Part shown: positions 30,600 to 41,099 of the stretch, piece after piece | How the letters are laid out: each line of letters opens with the position of its first letter | Numbering within the stretch: the first letter of the stretch is position 1 | Assembly (NCBI RefSeq): GCF_902686445.1 | Contig: NC_062232.1 | Span: 33,250,454-33,314,453, forward strand | Direction of reading: 5' to 3' | DNA length: 64,000 bases | Source: Sciurus carolinensis | Taxonomy: Eukaryota > Chordata > Mammalia > Rodentia > Sciuridae | The notes under the pieces: generated by a model | Databases searched by the model: none | Told to the model about the DNA's origin: nothing | The model's input: only the letters and a program-made list of their open reading frames with translations | Program-made: the position numbers and the translations under genes

Positions 30600-32640
30600 G
30601 GAGTAGTGGATGCATCTCGGCTTCCTGATATGCTAACGGCACCATCCCTGAGTGTAAAGGGAAGTCAAAGGAATAGTATGCCCTTGGGCTTTACTAGTTG
30701 CACGATGGGGGTGGGTAGGGATGTAGGGTTTGTTTCCAAGCCGGCTATCAGCCAGGTGCATGGAGTTCGTTCTTTTGTTGCTGTTCACACTTTGGTTTGG
30801 TTCAGGTCTGGCTCGCATGCAGGCACCCAACTCTTCCCACTATGATGGCTCCTTCCCGGAGCCTCCCGCCGACATCCGTCACTGCAGCTTCATGGGGAGC
30901 CCTTGGCATAAGCTTTCGGGGGGACGGAGCAGGAATTCTGAAGGCTCAGGATATTCTTTGCATGGTAAAAGCAATGTGAATCCCTGAGTCGCAGGGACTT
31001 GTGAGGCACCACCAACCTTCAGGACAGAAACCTTGGGACCCGGTGATGGCTGGGGGTGGGGTGACACAAGGAAGGGGTCCAGAAGGAGGCTGGCACATGG
31101 AAGCACTCCTACTCCAGAGCCAGAATCCAGATTGTCTGTTAAACAGCCAGGAGATGAGCAAGCTCCCGGGATGCATAATTATCTTTTTTCAGGCCTGAAG
31201 AGGAACACAAATTACTCTCTTCATTATCAAAACACAGAAATATACTTTACCCTAAACAGAACAAGGCTTTTGCAGGGGTGAAGGAGGATAAACATCTTTC
31301 GGAGGAGTCTTTCTCTGCTACAGATAGAGGAATTGACAATAGGAGACACTCTTCGGTTATCTGATTGGAAGGGACTGGAGGACTTCAGATGCCACCCAAA
31401 CTAGGTGCACTTGACCTACTGAAGTGCCATCCTAGATACCAAGTTATATTCATTTTATAGATTTCCTTTTTAATCATAGCTTAAATCAATATGGATCCGA
31501 GTGGGAAATCTTGCTCTGGTTATAAATAGATTGGAAGGACACCTCAGGAAAACCACATAGTAGTCATTTGGGTAAAAGAAGTGAATGAGATAGGTGTTGG
31601 GAAGCGACAGTTAATGAGCTGGTGGCCTCAGCTCTTTGTTCCCTAACAGTTGTCAGAGAACCATCAAAGGGAGGGAGGGATCAGGCACCCTTCTCAGAAC
31701 TGGCTCAGGAAAAGCAGCCGCTCCCCGGCTGCAGCAGATCCCCTGCTGGTGGTTCATGTGTACCCAGCCCCCTGGGAGTTTGCCTGTGTGTATTTCAGTG
31801 CTTCCGGACTGGGGGTGCAGCTGCTTTTACAACATGGGCTCTGGGCCTGTGAAACCCACTGGCAAAAACTCTACACAGAGGGAAAGATGTCCTAAGGACA
31901 GGCTGGATAGAAGGCGACTGAATGACACCCTGTTCCCAAGGGTGTCAAAGGGCTTCACTTCCCATCTCTGCCTTGAGGTCAAGTGTGGCCTCTTCTAGAC
32001 CTATGCAGACTGGACAGTTGGCATCCAGTACAAGGAATGGCTAAGGTAGGGGATGGCTAGTCCAGGGAGGAGGCTGGGGTGAGGGGAACCACCCCAAGTT
32101 GAGGGATGACCCAGCTTGGAGGGGGCTGCACCTCCACAACCTCCTGAGGTTGATAATCTCCTCAGACACACCTGGTACTTCAACCAAGAAGGAAAACAGA
32201 CTCCCTGAGTTTGGGTGGGCTAGACCCAAGGTATAGGAGGGCTGTGCTCCTGGAGGGACCTACACACCAAGTCCCAACTGTCCAAGTGTGGACAGGGATA
32301 GGGGGCAGGGCAGGAGGGAGAGGGTGTCTTCCTGCCTCCCGCCACCCCACCATTCTGCAATGTTTTCCTGGAAGGAACTTAAGTTGCTAGCAGAGTTGTT
32401 CTTGGAGCCCCTCCGGACTGTCACCATCTCCTGGCGCAAGGCAGCGAAGACGTGGGCTTGCTGCCTGGAAGATCCCCTTGGGTAGGAACCAGGAGCCAGG
32501 ATCCTGGGATCCTGGTGCGAAGCCTCCCAGTTCCACTACGACTCTAGCTCGCCTCTCACGCCCCGCACAAACACATCCCCCGGAACTGCTGGGGTGAATG
32601 TGGTGCCTGAGGCTAGGGTCAGCGGAGGGACTGTCCCCAC
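30600..32640. other. SINE-free single-copy sequence
   Basis: Average-GC DNA with no repeats recognised. TTTATAGATTTCC at 31,455 and TTATAAATAGATTGG at 31,520 are AT-rich patches. A 20-base near-palindrome lies at 32,496-32,515. No gene is supported. Confidence 0.4.
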
Positions 32641-32679
32641 CACCAACAAGTTGCCGGTCGAGATAACAGCTGTGTGGGG

Positions 32680-33270
32680 GGGAGGGGAGCCGCAGGCAGC
32701 CGCGACTGAACGGTTGCGATCTAGAAAATTCAACAAGAGGCCGCCGCGGTGGCGGCGGCTCCAATTAGCTGAGCCAACTGGGAAGGCAGAGAGCGAGGCG
32801 GCGGCCCTGCCGATCGTGCCCGGGGCGAGCAGGCGGGCGGGGGCGCGGGGCCTCGGAGCTGCCCGGGCGGCCCTCTGCCGGCCCCTCCCGCGGGCTCTCG
32901 GAGCGCGCCTGGTGTTTACACACTGTCCTTCCGACACGGGATCAAGTTTCAGGCCGCGCTGGAGGCGCCGGGGGCCGGCCACAGGCCGGGGAGAGGGGAA
33001 GAGCTGGAGCGGGATCTAAGGCAGCGCTGCGCCAACGGGAAGGCCCGGCGCGCGTGAGCAAGCTTGCGCAGCGGTCCCCCTCGGGGTGTGATGCGGGGAA
33101 GTTCGCCGGGCAGGGGGGCAGGGGCAGGTGGGAATCCAGAGGGAGCACACCTCTGAGTCGCAAGAGTGGAGTCCTGCGCTCGCTCCCGCCCGAGAACTCC
33201 CCTAAGAGGGGACGGGCGGTACGTTCAGAACCCAGGCGCGTCGACTGCCTCGAGCGTCCCTGGTGAACTC
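32680..33270. promoter_or_regulatory. CpG island
   Basis: CpG-dense block, strongest at 32,740-33,060, with a reverse-strand CCAAT box (TCCAATTAGCTGAG, 32,760) near its start and several GC boxes. Open frames in it overlap on both strands (141 and 148 codons among others). Promoter direction is not determined. Confidence 0.6.
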
Positions 33271-34639
33271 CTGCCCCTCCCCCCAGCTCGTTTGATACAC
33301 TCCCCGATTCAGGCCATTGAGGGAAGCGGGGGGGGGGGGTCTGTGGGCTGGAGGAGGAACACGAGATCGGAGACCTCGAGCTTCCCCAAGTGCGCCCAGG
33401 ACCCAGCGCTGCGGAGGCCTGGGGCCGAGTGCCGGAGGGCTCGCCGCTGCGCACCTCCTCTGAGCTGGCAGCCTGCGGGTGCCCCACGCTGTCAAACGTC
33501 GGCGAGTGAGCTTCCAGCTGCACAGGCACTGTAAACAGCCGCGTGCGCGCCCTCCCAGCCCGGGCTGGGAACCTCACCCAACACCCTGTCTCCTCTTTGG
33601 CTCCGGGGAGAGGCTTTTGTGGCCGAGCCTGGGGAAAGAGAGCCCCCACACACCCCGGCCACCTGGACCCCGAAGCGAATGTTCTGAACCTGCAGGGGTG
33701 CAGGGTGCTGTGGGGAGGAGAGAGTCAGCACTTGCTCCCTCCCCACTGAATGTCTGCTTTGTTCCGGAAAACAAGGGAAGCATTAGGCTGCTGCCCCCTG
33801 GGAAACACAAAACTTCTTTTTGAATCTGGGGAAGGGCGGTTGACTGCATTAGGGAGCTCCCGAGACAGACCGAGGCAGGGGAAAGCCAGAGGGAGGAAGG
33901 AGACAGGGAGATCTCCGAGAGAGGCCGACGGGCGGAGTGGGGGGGGGGGGGGCCTCAGGGTGACCCGGTCGAAGACCAGGGAACCTGACTCGGCGCGAAG
34001 GTGCTGCGCGAGTTCCAGCGAGCAGCCGGCCCGGCCAAGTGGCGCCTGCCCAGCCGGCGGTTGTGCCAGCTTCCTGCCCTGCCCAGGACCGCGGAGCAGT
34101 CGGGGACGCCGCCGCAGGCTGGCCCGGAATCGCAGGACGACAGCGTGGGGGAGGGGGACACGAGGCCGCAAGTAAACCCCAACTAGAGCGTTCTGCACAC
34201 ATCGCCCCCCAAGTGGGCCCGGACCCTGGGTCTGTAGGGCGTGGACTCTGGGTTTTCAACCTGGGGTGGGGGCAGAGAGCTCGCCAGCGCGAAGGGTGGG
34301 AGGACAGGCTACGATGTCTTTGATCTCATTTGATGATCGCCTGTCCGATCGGCTCCCATCCTGGCTCCGAGAGCCGAGGGTGCCAGGTCTGTGCTACCCT
34401 GGCTTGTATGAGCAGGCAAGTGGACCAGCGAAAGCAAATTTGCGATTGCTTCCCAGACTGCCACCCCTCACTTGGCCCTCCCCGCATCCAAGCAAGGGCA
34501 GAGCACCTAGGCTCTGCCCCACTCCCCCGTGGGGCGCTCCCCTCTGCCTCCCTCGGAAGCTCAGTCTGCGAGCGAGGGTTTTCCCCCTTTCCCCTGGGCT
34601 CGCAGGGTTTCTAACTTCCTCTAAACCTCCCTCCTCGCT
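33271..34639. other. GC-rich interval between CpG islands
   Basis: Contains G runs of 12 (33,328) and 14 (33,939-33,952). A less GC-rich patch at 34,310-34,345 (ATGTCTTTGATCTCATTTGA, TGATCGCCTGTCC) stands out. The 235-codon minus-strand frame at 32,942-33,649 shows no domain and overlaps plus-strand frames. Confidence 0.4.
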
Positions 34640-35075
34640 CCGAAATGCCCCGAGGAGAGGAGCCGAGAGGAAGCACGCCGCTAGTGTGCGAAATGAAGAC
34701 CATGTGTGAGGATGGCGGCATCAGAGTGCAGCCGCGGGGGAAGGGGGTGGCGAAGGCCCCCGCGCGGTCCGAGGCTTCGGGTCGCAGCAGCCAGCGCCTC
34801 TGCTCGGCGCTGGGGACGCGGAGCCGCAGCAAAACAGTGGAGGGGCTGGGCTGGCCTCGTGGCGGACGGCTGGGAGGAGGTGCGGGGGCTGCCGCGCCGT
34901 GGGGGGCGGGGGGCGGGGACGCAGCCCCGGCTTCCTGGGCCGCAGCTGCGACCAAGGGCGCAAGAGCAGATCGTGCTCCGCGGCGGCGGCGGCTCGGGCC
35001 CGCCGTGCTCGCAGCTGAGAATCAACAAAGGGAGGCGGCGGGCGAGCGGGGGAGGGGCGCCGCTGAGCGTTCGCT
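34640..35075. promoter_or_regulatory. CpG island
   Basis: CpG-dense from 34,660. GAGGATGGCGGCATCAG (34,706) gives an ATG in fair context, opening a 131-residue basic, Arg/Gly-rich frame that also overlaps two other open frames. I treat it as compositional. Confidence 0.55.
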
Positions 35076-35083
35076 GGCTGCTG

Positions 35084-35125
35084 TGGAATAATAAAAAATA
35101 ATTAATAATGATAATAAGAGAAAAA
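35084..35125. promoter_or_regulatory. AT-rich TAAT cluster between CpG islands
   Basis: GGAATAATAAAAAATAATTA and ATAATGATAATAAGAG carry several TAAT or ATTA cores within 40 bases, directly between two CpG-dense blocks. Homeodomain proteins bind such cores. It could also be a simple AT-rich low-complexity patch. Confidence 0.4.
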
Positions 35126-35149
35126 TCCCTCGGCTTTCATGGCTCTGGG

Positions 35150-36100
35150 TTTCCGTGTGGCTGCAGCGGGAAGCGCGCTGTCCTTGAGGCGGCCTCTCTC
35201 GCCTGGCCTGCCCGCCCCTCCCCCTCCCTCGCCCCCTCCCCTCTCCGGGAACCGGGAAGAGAAAGGTCTGCAGCTGACAAATATTATCCATTCTCCCCAT
35301 CGATCGCGGAGTGTACAGATGTGAGCGCTTGATGTGCCCGCGGAGCGGCGGATCCTCCCTGCTCGCTCGCTCTCGCCCAGGCTCCGCTCGCCGCCCCCCT
35401 CCTCCCCCTTTGTTCTCCTCCCCTTTCCCTCTCTTTAAATAGATTTCAGGGCGCTGCCTGTTGGAGAGCAGCTGGCGATCTCTCCCCAGAGAGGGAGCGA
35501 GCGCAGCCCGAGGTGCCCTGTCACCAGCCTCCCCTCCCCCACCTCGCCTTCCCGCTGCGAGGCCCCCCACCTTCCTCCAGTTTCCCAAACAGAAAACACC
35601 AAGAACACCCACGTCCACTGAGCCGCGAGTCTCTCCGAGCCTTTGCACCCCTTGCGCTGTCCCCGTGCTGTTCCTTGAGTCTGTGCGGGGAAAGGAGGGG
35701 TGCTCAGGGAGAGGACGCAGGGCCGAGGCAGAGGAGCCGAGGGTGGGGATCTTTCCCCCGCAGCAGCAGGGACGCAGCCCGGGTCACGCTAAGAGAGGGT
35801 ACAGTTTACCCATTAGGGAAAGTCGGCGGAGGCGGTCCTTTTATTCCTCTTTTGCAGATGGCAGATTAAGCCGGCAGCGCCCGGCCTCAAAGGGGCCGGC
35901 CGCTCGGCAAAGGGTTAACCCGTCGGCCGGTAATCGCGGACACGCACACACACACTCACTCACTCACACACAGGAGCGCGCGCGCGGCGCGTCCTCCCCG
36001 CTCGCCTGAGCGCCCGCCTCGGCCCGCAGTGCACCCGGGGCTGGGGGAGTAGCTCCGGGGCGGGGGTCCGGGGGGAGGGGCGGGCTTAACCAGGCCTCTC
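35150..36100. promoter_or_regulatory. CpG island with TATA-like site
   Basis: CpG-rich with polypyrimidine stretches. TTTAAATAG at 35,434-35,442 follows a C/T-rich run and precedes ATTTCAGGGCGCTGCCTGTT, which would fit a plus-strand core promoter with initiation near 35,465. At 35,941-35,975 is a CA/CTCA simple repeat, then GCGCGCGCGGCGCG. Confidence 0.5.
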
Positions 36101-36119
36101 TACTGAGCCGGGGCCACCT

Positions 36120-36920
36120 CGCCGTCTGTCACTTAAATGATTGTCCTCCGCTCCGCTCAGTGCGGTCAGTACGGGCTGTTAACAGGCAGTTGCAATCAGT
36201 TTCCGAAAGGTCAGCCAAGGTCCTCCGGCTCTCGCAGACGGAAGGCATTACGAAACCGCTTTTGTATCTGCAGGCACTTTAGAAAAAGAAGCGAGGAGGG
36301 GCGCACCGCGGCTTCGCTGCTGCTGCGAGCCAGGGCAGAGGGTCCGGCCGCGGGGTGGGGGCGGAGGCTGCACCCCGGTCGCCTGGCCCGGGCGGCTGGG
36401 AAATCACCGGCGGCGTGACCTGGGCCCTTCGGGTTTTGATGGGGAAGCAGGCAAGAGGGGGCGGGGGAAGTAGGCAGCGAGGGAAGGAGGAATGGGAGGA
36501 AGTGGGAGAGGCGTCCTGGTTCCCCTCCTAGCCCAGCCTGCGGCCCACACCGGGACCCGGCCAGGGGCGGCCGGCCTTGAGCTCTGGGAGACACCACTCG
36601 GACTACCAGACCCTCCAGACGCCGGGCAGTGGGGCGGAGGGTAGTGTGTGTGCGTGTCGGGGGGAGACCCTTGCACAGCGAGCGAGTCCCCGCGCGGTGT
36701 CTGAAGACGCGGCTGCCGCCGCCGCTAGAAGTCGTCCATCAGCAACCAGTCCAACCTGCCAGTGATAATGTGCGATCAACACCAAATCACCCCCGCCAGG
36801 CGCGATCCATCATCGCAGCGCGCCGCGGGCCCGCGTGAGGCTGACTCGCAGCTGGAGGGGGGGTGCCCAGAGTAGGAGGCGGTCGCCCAGCACGCGGGGA
36901 CTCCGCGCACCTCGCTACCC
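36120..36920. promoter_or_regulatory. CpG-rich block with less GC-rich islands
   Basis: 36,125-36,290 (CACTTAAATGATTGTCC, GTTAACAGGCAGTTGCAATC, TTTTGTATCTGCAGGCAC) and 36,725-36,790 (CAACCTGCCAGTGATAATGT, GCGATCAACACCAAATC) are balanced-composition patches inside CpG-dense DNA. They look like conserved elements rather than random GC-rich sequence. No known gene is recognised. Confidence 0.4.
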
Positions 36921-37119
36921 CTCCTGGAGGCCTGCACCCTGTCGTTCATAACTACTCAAGTTCCTCAGCTTGCAGAGCGCAGACCCGGTGGCTCTGAGTT
37001 CCAGGTGCAGGTCACTCGGGAGCCCGCGCGTCCTTCGCGCCCTGTTATCCTGGTCACACCCTGTAAAGCCATCCCTTCCTTAGACCTACCCTGCCCGTCC
37101 CCTCCCCCTCCTCCGAGAA

Positions 37120-37375
37120 AGCGTGGCTGGCGGGAAATTAATATTTAATATCATGAAATTGATTAAAGGGCTGGAAGCCGGCGATAGGGTGGGGGGAAGG
37201 GTAGGGTCTCCGAGCGTAATTAAAGATCTGAGAGTCGTGGCCGCTCATTCTCGGCCCCGGCCGCACGTGGCCTTTGTGAAGCCGAGGTGGGGTCGGCCTG
37301 GGCTGCGCTGGGCCGGGTGGGCCGGGGCGGTGGGCATCACAGCGGAGGGAGGCTATCCGGGAAGTGGTGAGTAAC
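37120..37375. promoter_or_regulatory. AT-rich element and donor-like site
   Basis: GGAAATTAATATTTAATATC, ATGAAATTGATTAAAGGGC and CGTAATTAAAGATCTGAG form an abrupt AT-rich patch. 90 bases further, CACGTGGCC (37,264) is an E-box. AGTG|GTGAGTAACC at 37,367 is a good 5' splice-site match on plus. Confidence 0.35.
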
Positions 37376-38400
37376 CTTGGCGCATCTGGGGCTGCACAGG
37401 GAGCCGTCCCTCCAGTGTCTTCCAGTGTCGTGCGCCCCTCTCGACTACTTTAAGTTCGAGGGTCGGTTGCTGCAGCTCCTAGCTGCTTCTTCGGCGCATC
37501 GCCGTGACTGCTCGGGAGGCGCCAGCTCATCCCCTCTGCGGCTCCAGGACCCTCTAGGGCAGCTTCACTGTGGGTCCTGCTCCAAAACCGCCCCCGCATC
37601 CCCTGACGGGGTTTTCTGGCAGCACTTTGGGTGGGGGGAGTCAGGTTCACTCTTTTGTCCTACAACTTGGGGCTCCTGCCGGTTCTCTCCGGTCCAGGCC
37701 CCACCCCAGGCCCCTCAAGCCTGGGGCAGCTTAACTCGTTCAGCTGCGCTGCAGATGGGGCCTGCTGCTCCAGGCGGCTGTCTCCTGGGAGTCGTCACCG
37801 AACCAGCTCGGCCGGCCGCCTGTCGTGCCGTTTAAGGTTACTGCGCCTCCCGGGAGGGGTATCGGGTCTGGACAAGAGTGAAGGTGGGTGCAGCTGAGAC
37901 TCCCGGGCCACCAGAGCTGGCACTAGGAGAGGAATTCGGTGTGCGCAAGGTCAACGGTAACCCGTTGGCACTGGCAACGGCTTAGAAATGGGATAGTTGG
38001 CACATGGGTGGGATGACCCCAGTTCACGGAGGCCTGGCTTCAAAGGGCTGTTTTGAACCTTTTCTTGGATACGATTAATTTTTTGGTGAACCACTCTGAA
38101 AGTACCAAGTGCACAGAGGGAAAGGAAACACATAAATACTTCCAGCAGCGTGTTTGGCCCTAATCAGCTAGGGGACTGCTAGGGCCCTCCGGGCTCCAGG
38201 TCCACTTGGGGGAAGGTCAGGACCACGGAGGATTAGACTCAGTCGTGGTTTGACTGCTGGGCTTGAACAAAGTGCCAGGGGCCTCCTTACACTGGGGCAG
38301 GAGAGAGGTAATTAAAACAGGGGTTGCTGAAGGAAGTAGTGGCTGAAGTGGCTGCTGCCATTGGTGGGTGGAGGAAGTGTTTTCCCTAAGAATAAGAAGC
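37376..38400. other. SINE-free single-copy sequence
   Basis: Mixed-GC DNA without recognised repeats. The 152-codon frame at 37,377-37,835 has no domain. Confidence 0.4.
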
Positions 38401-38425
38401 CGGTGCAAGTGTTATGCAGAATGGC

Positions 38426-38431
38426 TTTATT
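38426..38431 (-). terminator. Possible minus-strand polyadenylation signal
   Basis: TTTATT here reads AATAAA on minus, in the context GGCGGAATAAAGCCATTCTG. A cleavage site would fall near 38,400-38,415. It lies about 0.9 kb downstream, on the same strand, of the CpG island at 39.1-39.6 kb. The hexamer alone is common by chance and the GU-rich downstream element is weak. Confidence 0.3.
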
Positions 38432-39099
38432 CCGCCAAAACAAAACCAAAAAGTTCACATTCAGCCTCATGCCGAGCTAATACGCAACATGCAAACTTTA
38501 GATAGAACGTTGAACCAGTGGGAAGAGTCAGCTCACAGTTTACAATGGATAATGGGGAAGCTTTTCTAGGTACTTCTCTGTTCCCAGCATTGTGATTCTA
38601 CCTGCATCAGCTGTTCCCTGCGTGTGTGTGTGTGGGGGGGGAGGTGTTCTGACCTCCCAACCTGAGCCCAGCGAGAGATCACTCAAAACCACTGCATTCA
38701 TCAATGCCATTTCTGGTCAATTGGACCCAAGGTTTCCTAGTCACCTAGGAGGAAGGCAGTCCAGCCTATTGATGTCAAATGTGAGCGGCCGATCACATTC
38801 TGTAGCCTTTACTGGATAGTGTAGATTTCACAACCAGATGTGCCCGATTTTCCAAGACGTTCCTGATTGCCAGAGCTCTGGGCCCTGTGTCTTAATAGGG
38901 CCTGAAGTCCTCCCTTGCGATCACTGGTATTGTGGAATTCTGCACCAAAGGTGTCCCAAGCTGGCAGAAATGGCTTGGGTGCGAGGCTTGCGCCCAGTTC
39001 TCTGTCCACCATGTCTAGCCCGGAAGCCATCCTCGCAGTCCTTACCCCATCCAGCGCCCGTCCCTACTTCCTGGTAACAGGAGTCTCGGGGTGTTGGGT

Positions 39100-39560
39100 G
39101 ATAAAATATCCCTTTAAGACCCGTCCAAGTAGGGCGCTGGGCAGGGGACGTGGCTGGGGACGCGGCTGGACGGGGCTCTCGCGCTAGCTGCGGGCAAGGA
39201 GGAGCAGCTTCCAGCCTAAGGACACAGCGCGCGCGTCGACTCGCCGGGGACAGCCGCCGCCTCTCCCCCGGGCGCGGGCGGCCCGCGCGGCTGCGCGCCG
39301 GCCGCCATCTTGACCGGGCGGCGCGGGCGGCGCTGCCCCCGGCGGTGGGACCGTGGAGCCGCAGGCCGGGCCCCGGCGGCCGCGCGGACGTCCCCAGGCT
39401 GGCGGGGGGACGCGTGGGCCACCTCTTCCGCTCCCTCCGAAGCCCCCTCCCCGCCGCGGGCCACGCTGACCCCTGGCTGCGGACAGAGGCGCGGCCGCCC
39501 CAGGTGAAAGCGCGGCCTGCAGTCACCCCTCCCAGAATCGCCGGAGCGGGTTTTGATCCT
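39100..39560 (-). promoter_or_regulatory. CpG island promoter with YY1-type site
   Basis: Compact, sharply bounded CpG-dense block. GCCGCCATCTTG at 39,301-39,312 is the reverse complement of CAAGATGGCGGC, the classic YY1 motif that in many promoters overlaps the first ATG just downstream of the start site. That orientation points to transcription on minus. The minus ATG at 39,308 opens 30 residues (MAAGAQPRGPPAPGGEAAAV...) before a stop with no clear donor, so a coding first exon is not established. Confidence 0.55.
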
Positions 39561-39888
39561 GGGAAGGGTCCCCTTGTCCTCGGACTCCTGCCGTGGGCAA
39601 CGTGTCATCACTCCGGGCGCACCCCGGAACTTGGGCTGCAGTCCCCGACTGCAACCTGCAGAGGCAGCTGCGGCGAGGGGGCCAGGCCTGCAGCACAGTC
39701 CCCGCCGGGCTGGGGCTTCCCGAGGCGCTCCCTCCGGACAGCAGAGGATCTGAAAGTTACCAGGTTTGAGGGTTCCGGATTGCAGCAGATTGTAACTTTA
39801 TCTGTCCAGCTTTTAAAATTTAACATGCATTTATAGAGCGCTTGCTAAGGACACGGGACCTCCTTAGGACCTCGGCGGCTCCAAAAGT

Positions 39889-39924
39889 GCAAAAAAAAAA
39901 AATTTTTTTTTTTTTTTTTTTAAA
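39889..39924. repeat. A12-T19 palindromic homopolymer
   Basis: Twelve A followed directly by 19 T, then AAA. Not attached to any SINE or L1 body. It can fold back perfectly on itself. Confidence 0.95.
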
Positions 39925-40524
39925 GGGCTCCTCTGGCCCTCGATCGCTTTAGGAAGAAAGGCAGTCTTGGCAAGTGACTCAACACAAATAAAAGGCAAAG
40001 TGAGATGAACATAAATAAAAGACATGACTCCTGCAGTAAATACCTTGGGGAAGGGTTAATTATTTTTAAAATAACTATTTTTGAAAATGCAGAATCAGTT
40101 CCAGGAGTGGCGGGTCAAAATTTACTAACATTAGATAGTTCCAAGGTTCCAGGGAAGAGGAATCATTACTTCTGAAAGGCTGATGTTTAGGAAAAATGGT
40201 GAAAGTTTATTTAAACTAAGCAAAATACCACGAATCAGAAACTCTGGGTTCATTGCTCAGCTCCTGACATTAGCTGGGTGGTAGAAGTGCAGTTCCCCAC
40301 CAAAACACGGTGCTCCGTTCAAAATCAGCAAAACTCCCAACACGTTTCACAAAATGTTTTAGAAAATATAACTAAGAAAATTAGGCAAATAAAAAAAAAA
40401 ATCAGGCAGTTACTAACTCCAGGGGGAAAAGAAATCTCACAAGAAAGGAAATGCAATCAGTAAAGCTCATTTGCCTCAGCAGTGAACGATATATATGTGA
40501 TTACAAAATAAACGCTGGATATGA
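39925..40524. other. Unassigned AT-rich single-copy sequence
   Basis: Includes TAAATACCTTGGGGAAGGGT, TAATTATTTTTAAAATAACT (40,056) and a MIR-like scrap at 39,822. Right end of the SINE-free block. No gene is seen. Confidence 0.4.
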
Positions 40525-40660
40525 ATTTTTTAAAATATTTTTTAGATGTTGATAGACCTTTATTTTATTCATTTATTTATATGTGGTGCTGAGAGTCGAA
40601 CCCAGTGCCTCACACATGCTAGGCCAGCGCTCTACCACTGAGCCACGACCCCAGCCCCTG
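40525..40660 (-). repeat. ID-type SINE variant with extended tail segment
   Basis: Second copy of the form at 13,265: AATATTTTTTAGATGTTGAT, AGACCTTTATTTTATTCATT, TATATGTGGTGCTGAGAGTC, GAACCCAGTGCCTCACACAT and CTGAGCCACGACCCCAGCCC. ATATGAATTT occurs just before (40,518) and TGGATATGAATTTAATAAG just after (40,659), a likely target duplication. Confidence 0.9.
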
Positions 40661-40789
40661 GATATGAATTTAATAAGATATTGTGATCTGGAACTAGATC
40701 GGAGGTGGGGAGAATAACCAGACACTTAAAATCCTCCTCATCCTTAGAGGTCAATTTATGATAGTTGACACAGATTTTAAAAAGTCACT

Positions 40790-40998
40790 TTTTTTTTTTT
40801 TTTCTGTACTGGAGATTCAATCCAGGGGTGCTTAACCACTGAACCACATCCCCAGCCCTTTTATGTTTTATTTTGAGGTGGTCTCGCTGAGTTGCTTAGG
40901 GCCTTGCTATGTTGCTGAGGCTGCCCTTGAACTAAGATCCTCCTGCCTCAGTTTCTCAAGTCACTGGGATTACAGGTATGTGCCACCATGCTTAAGGC
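40790..40998 (-). repeat. B1-dID SINE
   Basis: T15 tail, GTACTGGAGATTCAATCCAG, TTAACCACTGAACCACATCC, then GAGGTGGTCTCGCTGAGTTG, ending GTGCCACCATGCTTAAGGCC. Confidence 0.93.
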
Positions 40999-41007
40999 CA
41001 CATCTTT

Positions 41008-41099
41008 TATTTATTTTTTATTTTTGCCATGCTGGGGATGGAACCCAGGACCCTGGGAATTCTAGGCAAGCACGCTACCACTGAGCTGCACCTCAGTCC
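41008..41099 (-). repeat. ID element
   Basis: ATTTTTGCCATGCTGGGGAT, GGAACCCAGGACCCTGGGAA, AAGCACGCTACCACTGAGCT. Mid-level divergence. Confidence 0.87.

Noticed and set aside
32942..33649. 235-codon open frame on minus
   Set aside because: Compositional openness in GC-rich DNA; overlapped by several plus-strand frames and lacking known motifs.
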